DNA of 64,000 nt from an uncultured Coprococcus sp. (GTDB taxonomy: Bacteria > Bacillota > Clostridia > Lachnospirales > Lachnospiraceae). The notes beneath the pieces were generated by a model that saw only the letters and a program-made list of their open reading frames with translations, did no database searches and was not told where the DNA came from. The stretch covers positions 1-64,000 of the forward strand of contig CAKQIY010000008.1 in the NCBI GenBank assembly GCA_934247115.1. Reading direction: 5' to 3'. The position numbers and the translations under genes are program-made. Of the stretch, positions 58,351-64,000 are shown in pieces. How positions within the stretch are numbered: position 1 is the first letter of the stretch; every line of letters begins with the position of its first letter.

Positions 58351-59568
58351 TTAACAAACTTTTCTTGCTGCAAAATATAACACTGCCTCCAGGCCTTCAG
58401 CATGATTTATAAGTTCCACATCTCCGCCCATTCTGCCCATGAGATAATGGACAATAAATAGTCCAAGGCCCGCTCCCGGTTCATCACCGGAGTTTTCCCC
58501 TCGATAAAACTTCTCATATATGAACGGCATATCCTTATCCGGGATTCCTGTTCCGTGATCCTTTATAGACAATTTGTATACTACTTCAGCACCGCTCACA
58601 TGAACATTCTTTGGAAGTTTTTGGGGTTCTATGTATTCCGTAGTAATGCTTATCTCCGTGTCCCTGGCATACTTTGCAGCATTGGACAAGATATTCTCTA
58701 TCACCTGGACCACTCTTCCCGAATCTGCATGCTCAAGCACTGCCTCGGTTATATCTCCATTCACCACGATATTCATACCAAGTCCTATATCTGACAGGAC
58801 CTGTTCCAGCAGAGGTTTTATCTCAACCTCATCGCTCTTCACCGCCAGCCTGTCCAGATCGTGCAGAGAATGAATAAACATGTCATTCGTTATGGACGTC
58901 ACCTCATCACATTTCTTCATGATGACCGACGCATACCTCTCCCTGCGCTCCTGGGTGGCATCCATATTCATGACCAATGCCTCCGCATATCCTCTTATGG
59001 ATGCGATCGGAGTCTTTATATCATGTGACAGCGTGGCTATAACTGTCTTGTTGTTCTCTATCGCTTCCTGCTCTCTACGCCTTACATGCACTATCTCCGT
59101 TCTCATATGGTCAAATGCCCACGTAAAGCTTCCGAACATATTTACCCGTCTGTACTTAAGCTCGGTGTCCATATCCCCTGCTGCCAAATGTGATGCATAA
59201 TCCTCCAGCTCGTCAAATGGCCTGAGAACACACACGTATATGTACATGAATAATACAATCACAACACACAAGACAACGATATAAATGATCAATATATTTC
59301 TAAGTCCTGACTTGCCGGTATCTAGCTTTTGTTCCCTGAGTTCATTCATTACAGTGTCAAGCTTTTCGTCAGCATCTGTGGATCCCGAATCATACAGTTG
59401 TTTCACTTCATTCAGTTGCACTATATACTGCCCATATTCATCATCTTTTATCCGCCGTGTCTCGTCCTGCTTCTCCCTGTAGAACAGCCAGCCAAAAACT
59501 ATGGTTATGGCGCACATGAACACGATCAGCATTTTTATTATATTGTTTCTTACTGAATGTCGTTTCAT
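58351..59568 (-). CDS. Sensor histidine kinase of the transporter-linked two-component system
   Basis: 405 aa. Membrane segments near 10-26 and 88-112 with an external loop of about 60 residues, HAMP-like linker (VLRPFDELEDYASHLAAGD near 113-131), HisKA with ATLSHDIKTPIASIRGYAEAL near 178 (His near 182), HATPase with IENILSNAAKYA near 285, DHGTGIPDKDM near 335 and GLGLFIVHYLMGRMGG near 370. AGGGAG precedes the ATG. Confidence 0.92.
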   Translation of the reverse strand: MKRHSVRNNIIKMLIVFMCAITIVFGWLFYREKQDETRRIKDDEYGQYIVQLNEVKQLYDSGSTDADEKLDTVMNELREQKLDTGKSGLRNILIIYIVVLCVVIVLFMYIYVCVLRPFDELEDYASHLAAGDMDTELKYRRVNMFGSFTWAFDHMRTEIVHVRRREQEAIENNKTVIATLSHDIKTPIASIRGYAEALVMNMDATQERRERYASVIMKKCDEVTSITNDMFIHSLHDLDRLAVKSDEVEIKPLLEQVLSDIGLGMNIVVNGDITEAVLEHADSGRVVQVIENILSNAAKYARDTEISITTEYIEPQKLPKNVHVSGAEVVYKLSIKDHGTGIPDKDMPFIYEKFYRGENSGDEPGAGLGLFIVHYLMGRMGGDVELINHAEGLEAVLYFAARKVC

Positions 59569-59635
59569 ATAAACTCCCTATAGCTGCCAAGTGGACATCC
59601 ACCTTACAAGCTCATATTATCCTCACTGTTTTTGT

Positions 59636-60355
59636 CTATTCACTATCTCCCAGCACATATCCCGTTCCCCATACCGTACGGATAAGCTGCGGATGTGAAG
59701 GATCTGTCTCAAGCTTTTCCCTGAGCCACCTCACATGCACCGCAACCGTGGATGGCTCCACATCGCTGTACAGCCCCCACACGGCACTCATGATCTGTTC
59801 CTTGGTCAACACCCTGCCTCTGTTCTCCGCCATGTATACAAGCAGGTCAAATTCCTTCGGCTTCATATCCACATTGCTTTTGTTTCTGCTCACGGTTCGT
59901 GCGTGCCTGTTGATCTCTATCTCGTTCCCATCTGTGTTCAGGGTCAACATCTCAGACTTATTGTCATCAACACCATAAGTTCTCCTGAGTATCGAACGGA
60001 TACGAGACATAAGCTCTTTCAGTGAATACGGCTTTGCGATATAGTCATCTCCACCCATATCAAGGCCATTCACCTTGTCATCCTCACTCGTCCTTGCACT
60101 TGCAAATATGATTGGCACCTGCGAAGTATGCCTGAGTTCTTTACATAGTGAGAAGCCTGTACCATCGGGAAGATTGATATCCAGAAGTATAAGATCACAT
60201 TTGTTATTTGTCAGCACTTCAAATGCCTCATCTATGCTGGCTGCGTACAAGGATGCATACCCATTATCCTCCAGCATATCCTGTATCAGCATAGACAGAT
60301 CCAGGTCATCATCTACTATAAGTATTGTTCTCTTGTCTGCAGGCTTTTCTGTCAT
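59636..60355 (-). CDS. OmpR-family response regulator of the transporter-linked system
   Basis: 239 aa from the ATG at 60355, behind GGAGGG; the longer frame starts upstream. Receiver with IVDDDLDLS near 13, phosphorylated Asp in LILLDINLPDGTG near 57, Lys in IAKPYSLKELM near 108; winged helix about 135-235 (MKPKEFDLLVYMAENRGRVL, LIRTVWGTGYVLGD). Likely drives the ABC transporter genes downstream. Confidence 0.93.
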   Translation of the reverse strand: MTEKPADKRTILIVDDDLDLSMLIQDMLEDNGYASLYAASIDEAFEVLTNNKCDLILLDINLPDGTGFSLCKELRHTSQVPIIFASARTSEDDKVNGLDMGGDDYIAKPYSLKELMSRIRSILRRTYGVDDNKSEMLTLNTDGNEIEINRHARTVSRNKSNVDMKPKEFDLLVYMAENRGRVLTKEQIMSAVWGLYSDVEPSTVAVHVRWLREKLETDPSHPQLIRTVWGTGYVLGDSE

Positions 60356-60459
60356 CCTATACCCTCCAACATCTTTCACTGTACACAGTTCTTAATGTAC
60401 GGCTTTAAATCGCACAAATACCGGCTGTAATATCATCTGCAGGCAGTGGCTATATCCAA

Positions 60460-62229
60460 CTATTTTTCTGTATTCACCAACATGTCATATGTAACACCAT
60501 ATTTCTCCGCTATGTCACTGGCATATGATCTGCCAGCGGGCGGCGCTATCTCGATCTTGTAAGATCTCTGTGATCCCTCGTTGTGTACGATCAGCGAATA
60601 TACCTTGCCCTCTGTATGCCCTTCATTCATCTCATCCACATCAAAGCCCAGCTTATGCATATGGGTGTTGTATATCGTCCGCGTTCCCTTTGTCAGAATC
60701 GCTCTCACGGAATCTCTGGCTATATAATAGCCCTCCTCAAACGATGTGGTTGAAAACGTCTCATTTAGAAGTATCAGGCTGCCGTCACCCGCACCGTCAA
60801 ATATCTCTTTAAACCTCTTGCACTCCTCACCAAGTCTTCCAAGATCCAGGGTCTTGTCCTCGTCAGCAGGGAAATGCGTGAATACGCAGTCCACCGGAGC
60901 AAATTCAAATTCATCACCCGGGATATATATACCGCCCTGAGCCAGCACAAAAAGCTGACCTATCGTCTGGGTTATAGTCGTCTTTCCGCCTCTGTTGGCA
61001 CCTGTCAGGATATACACCCTGTGCTCGCTGTCAAAATCCAGATCATTGGTCACTATGTGATCCGACTCCTCCGTATCAAATGCTGCAAGCTTGATATTGT
61101 ATACGCCACGGGCCCTCATATAATATCTGGTCTTGGAATCGTCCGCCTTTGAAGTACCTGCGTCCGGCTGATATGCAGAGTTCACAACCCTTGCCTTGGA
61201 AAATACCGCACCTCTGCTTTGCAATTTTTCTATATACTCAGCCCATCTTATATAGTAGGTAAGCTCCGGTATGAGATCCGTCATGTCTGTGATGGTTATG
61301 GACACATACTTATTGAGCACCTGTCTCATTTTCTTCACTATCCCGGATACCATATGTCCCACTACCCTGTCCGTATATCTGGTCACATCCCTTGCCTGGT
61401 CGCCCTCAGGTATTCCGCCAATTCCGGCAGCAGCGCCTGCCACGGTACCCACAGCGGCAGTCTGCGCCATCTGCTGCATAGGAGCGTTCACCTGAAGCTC
61501 ACTTCTTGCATCAAATGGCTGGAACTTATAATCTCCCTTCCACTGTGCCTCATTGCTGATCCTGTCCCTGGTTACAAGATGATCGTAAAAATTGCTGAGC
61601 ACACCACCTCTGGTAAAATATTTGTTGTTCACCGAAATAAGGCCTACGCCCTCAGCTTCAAATCTCTCATTCAGATTGATTCCAACCGTTATACTCTTTA
61701 TCTCTGAGGTATCAAATTTCAGTTTGGATATATCTTCTTTCAACTCGCCAAATCCGTTGTCACTGTATATCTTCTTCACATAATCCCTGAGCCCGGCAAA
61801 TCCGTCAGAGTGAAGTTCATACTTATTAAGACATTCATATAGAGCATCAACACACTTGATATAATCGCCTATCTCATCAAGTCTGTGCATCAGCTCCCAC
61901 ACACTTGCACCTTCATCGTATTCGCGGCGAAAGCTTCCGTAGTCCTTTAGAAAACTTATCCTGTTAAGGGTCTCCATCATATCTTCCCTTAACTGTTTAT
62001 GATCAAGAATGTCCTCAAATATATCACATCTGTACCGGGTCACCTCCGGATCCTCATACACCTGCGACATAACGCGCATTATATAATTCTGTTCTGCCTC
62101 CTTGGATGACAACTGCCTGCATATCATGTCCAATCCCAGATCATGCATAGTCACTGGGCTCAGTATTTTGGACAAATACTCGCCATCCGGAACCAAAAGG
62201 CTGTATTTTCCAGTTGCTTTTTCTCCCAT
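60460..62229 (-). CDS. Divergent MutS-family ATPase without mismatch-recognition or Smr domain
   Basis: 589 aa from the ATG at 62229. Helical lever/clamp-like region to about 380, then a MutS-type ATPase: LTGANRGGKTTITQTIGQL near 400 (MutS has GPNMGGKST), LILLNETFSTTSFEEG near 490 (Asp of Walker B is Asn), and TIYNTHMHKLG near 525. No N-terminal mismatch-binding domain, no C-terminal Smr nuclease as in MutS2. Function unknown; it precedes the two-component system but is probably a separate unit. ATP hydrolysis may still work through the Glu. Confidence 0.85.
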   Translation of the reverse strand: MGEKATGKYSLLVPDGEYLSKILSPVTMHDLGLDMICRQLSSKEAEQNYIMRVMSQVYEDPEVTRYRCDIFEDILDHKQLREDMMETLNRISFLKDYGSFRREYDEGASVWELMHRLDEIGDYIKCVDALYECLNKYELHSDGFAGLRDYVKKIYSDNGFGELKEDISKLKFDTSEIKSITVGINLNERFEAEGVGLISVNNKYFTRGGVLSNFYDHLVTRDRISNEAQWKGDYKFQPFDARSELQVNAPMQQMAQTAAVGTVAGAAAGIGGIPEGDQARDVTRYTDRVVGHMVSGIVKKMRQVLNKYVSITITDMTDLIPELTYYIRWAEYIEKLQSRGAVFSKARVVNSAYQPDAGTSKADDSKTRYYMRARGVYNIKLAAFDTEESDHIVTNDLDFDSEHRVYILTGANRGGKTTITQTIGQLFVLAQGGIYIPGDEFEFAPVDCVFTHFPADEDKTLDLGRLGEECKRFKEIFDGAGDGSLILLNETFSTTSFEEGYYIARDSVRAILTKGTRTIYNTHMHKLGFDVDEMNEGHTEGKVYSLIVHNEGSQRSYKIEIAPPAGRSYASDIAEKYGVTYDMLVNTEK

Positions 62230-62382
62230 ATCTATACCTTTCAAATCATAATGTCGAAAACCTATCTGACTAACTCACACTATCCGGCTTTCCTCTGCCT
62301 TTCATTGGTCTTACATTTGGCTTCCGTCTACACTACATCGGTCTTTCATTAGTCTTTCAACAGTCTTCCATCTGTCTCAGTT

Positions 62383-62952
62383 CTACTTTCTGCCAATTAC
62401 CTTCATATACGCCGTGACCATCTCCACTACGCCGTCCACGCCGAGCTTCGCCTCATCAAGGCACAGGTCATAATGTCCTGAATATCCCCAGTTCTCTCCT
62501 GAGTAATAGTCATGATAGCTTCTTCGCCTGGCATCAGTCTCCTCCACAAGACTCTTTGCCTTTGCTTCTGATATGCCATGCTTGTCCATTATCCTCTTGA
62601 TTCTGCTGTCTTTATCTCCGCACAAGAATATTCTCACTGCATCGTTCCTGTTCTTGAATGCAAAGTCCGAGGCTCTTCCCACTACAACGCCATCCTGTCC
62701 TTCAAGCAGTCTCTCAAGTGCCTCCTCCGGGGTCTTTCTCCTCTTAATAACAAAGTCGTCTGACACTGACTGCATCATGGAATCTATAGCCTTTTCTCCA
62801 AAGAAAAACGGATATTTGTCGTACACACCCTTTTCCTTTGCCAGCCTTATTATCTCCTTCTTCGTGTAACAGGCTATACCATATTTTGAAGCAAGTCTTG
62901 CTGCCACCTCATCGCCGTCACATCCACACTCTCTGCCTATTGTAATTATCAT
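62383..62952 (-). CDS. Cytidylate-kinase-like family protein
   Basis: 189 aa from the ATG at 62952; the GTG three codons upstream lies inside the GGAGG ribosome site. Starts MIITIGRECGCDGDEVAARL, an altered P-loop of the cytidylate kinase-like family, with QDGVVVGRASDFAF near 88 and RIFLCGDKDSRIKRIM near 108. Common in Lachnospiraceae; the true substrate is not known and it is not the housekeeping Cmk. Confidence 0.88.
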   Translation of the reverse strand: MIITIGRECGCDGDEVAARLASKYGIACYTKKEIIRLAKEKGVYDKYPFFFGEKAIDSMMQSVSDDFVIKRRKTPEEALERLLEGQDGVVVGRASDFAFKNRNDAVRIFLCGDKDSRIKRIMDKHGISEAKAKSLVEETDARRRSYHDYYSGENWGYSGHYDLCLDEAKLGVDGVVEMVTAYMKVIGRK

Positions 62953-63081
62953 TCTGTGCACCTCCGCTCGTCATTCTTATATAATAGAAATATCTCATCT
63001 CTATAACTCGTCAAACAATACAACCATATTATATTACAATATAGCTGCAGCTGCATCCTGTAACTTGCAATATCTACCTCT

Positions 63082-63561
63082 TTAGAATCCCCGTTCCATA
63101 CATATAAAATGCTTATCAAACAGATCACACTCTCCAACTGTTTCAAAGCCAATCTTGGCGTATGTCGAAAGTGCCACCACATGTCCATCTCTGACAAGTA
63201 TATGAACGCCTTTCATACCTCTGCTTTTCAGGACATCACAGGCATAATTCATCATAGTCTTCGCAATTCCCTGTCCCTGCATATCCTTCCTGACGCACAG
63301 CCTTGAAAGTTCTCCCGATGGAGCCAGGTCAGCCCTCCAGCACGTAAGTCCCTCAACAGCATCGTCGTGATCTATGGATATTGTGGCTACAATCTCTTCT
63401 TTGTCATTCTTCATAACAAACAGATCCTCATTCTTCAGGTCAAATGCTATGGTATCCTCGTCAGGATAATTCTCGCTCCACTCACACGGTCCGCCTATCA
63501 TGGCGTGATAAAGTGATAGCAGTTCTTCTTTGTCTTTTGGTGTTGCATTTATTATCTTCAT
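63082..63561 (-). CDS. GNAT-family N-acetyltransferase
   Basis: 159 aa. Acetyl-CoA site RLCVRKDMQGQGIAKTMMNYA near 87-107; C-terminal FETVGECDLFDKHFICME. Standard GNAT length. Substrate unknown. AGAGGATCAG precedes the ATG. Confidence 0.9.
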   Translation of the reverse strand: MKIINATPKDKEELLSLYHAMIGGPCEWSENYPDEDTIAFDLKNEDLFVMKNDKEEIVATISIDHDDAVEGLTCWRADLAPSGELSRLCVRKDMQGQGIAKTMMNYACDVLKSRGMKGVHILVRDGHVVALSTYAKIGFETVGECDLFDKHFICMERGF

Positions 63562-63586
63562 ATGTCTGATCCTCTTTAATCATAAA

Positions 63587-64000
63587 TTATTTCTTTTCTA
63601 TTCCCGGAAGCTCACTCAGCTCCATCGAATTCAACGTTCTCATCTGCTGTACTGCCAGGTCATGCAATAACTGCATCCGCTCTGCCTGACTCTTTCCCTG
63701 TTCTATCAATATCGCATTATAGCTTTCAAGATTTGCCAGAACCAAAAGCTGATTGAGTGTAGCGTCATCACGTATGTTGGCATCCTTCTTTTTCTTCTCA
63801 TCTCTCCACTCTTTTGCCGTCTTGCCAAATAAAACGGTATTGAGCAGGTCAGCTTCGCTTGCGTATGTATTGGATATCTGCCATTGTGTAAGCTCTGGCG
63901 GTATAAGATTCTTCTTTATAGCATCTGTGTGGATTCTATAATTCAGTTTTGATATCTCCCTGTTCAGATTCCATGATAAGGAGAGTCTGCTGTTCTCGTC
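63587..64000 (-). CDS. C-terminal part of a KilA-N-domain-type protein (cut by window edge)
   Basis: 138 codons are open from the right edge to TAA at 63587. The translation contains ASEADLLNTVLFGKTAKEWR, then IRDDATLNQLLVLANLESYN and ILIEQGKSQAERMQLLHDLA, which I recognise as the C-terminal part that follows KilA-N domains in phage-like or host-acquired DNA-binding proteins of gut bacteria. The DNA-binding N-terminus is outside the window. Assignment is by pattern memory and needs a search. Confidence 0.65.
   Translation of the reverse strand, partial: DENSRLSLSWNLNREISKLNYRIHTDAIKKNLIPPELTQWQISNTYASEADLLNTVLFGKTAKEWRDEKKKKDANIRDDATLNQLLVLANLESYNAILIEQGKSQAERMQLLHDLAVQQMRTLNSMELSELPGIEKK

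Overview
The window looks like a chromosomal segment of a Gram-positive, anaerobic, gut-type Clostridia member, most likely Lachnospiraceae (Coprococcus/Lachnospira-like). This is inferred from gene content (agr-type peptide signalling, SUF with SufU, Big_2 surface protein, an AprAB-type sulfate assimilation route, many AGGAGG ribosome sites); no rRNA or other marker is present to prove it. Nearly all genes lie on the minus strand. No tRNA, rRNA, CRISPR array, IS element or prophage was found.

Layout. 1-4381: operon for sulfite reduction and homocysteine formation through a sulfur carrier protein (metY, siroheme sulfite reductase, TusA-like, thioredoxin-like, ThiS-like carrier, ThiF-like activator and the first codons of a probable JAMM protease). 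4411-6360: MATE exporter with a structured leader. 6428-14561: two duplicated BspA-like lipoproteins and a complex agr-like locus (AgrB, AgrD, two GHKL kinases, two LytTR regulators, a V4R protein, a lone winged-helix protein, an XRE regulator). 14681-25887: sulfate uptake and activation operon (SGNH hydrolase, cysK, sbp, cysT, cysW, cysA, aprA, aprB, cysD, cysN). 25909-30410: Big_2 surface protein and an orphan KdpDE-like pair. 30436-36091: rrf2-sufCBDSU. 36101-39150: DegV, a GGDEF remnant, ManA, a NUDIX enzyme. 39181-43901: zinc uptake operon with a Fur/Zur regulator. 43946-50917: methyltransferase, TetR regulator, KptA, NUDIX, SbcCD. 50918-54849: Rpn-like nuclease, a decayed aldo/keto reductase, FMN reductase under a MerR-type promoter, two membrane proteins. 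54948-64000: antimicrobial-peptide-type ABC transporter with its two-component system, a divergent MutS-like ATPase, a cytidylate-kinase-like protein, a GNAT enzyme and a partial KilA-N-type gene.

The strongest story is sulfur. Three operons (metY, cysK/sulfate, rrf2-suf) begin with the same 17-base site CCTATTGACATAGTAGG, which contains the -35 hexamer TTGACA followed exactly 17 bases later by a -10 box. This implies that the Rrf2 protein encoded with the SUF genes represses iron-sulfur assembly, sulfate uptake/reduction and homocysteine synthesis together. The pathway can be read almost completely: sulfate import, APS formation by CysDN (whose C-terminus looks like a dead APS kinase), APS reduction by AprAB, sulfite reduction, then sulfide to CysK or, through a thiocarboxylated carrier protein, to MetY.

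The second notable feature is a family of 85-230 bp nested palindromes (81-292, 1723-1930, 17306-17536, 21834-22042, 24010-24095) in the gaps between genes of these sulfur operons. They share a core sequence, but each has its own different, internally complementary outer stem. Three unrelated palindromic or tandem repeat families lie at 4461-4770, 39181-39358 and 44843-45017.
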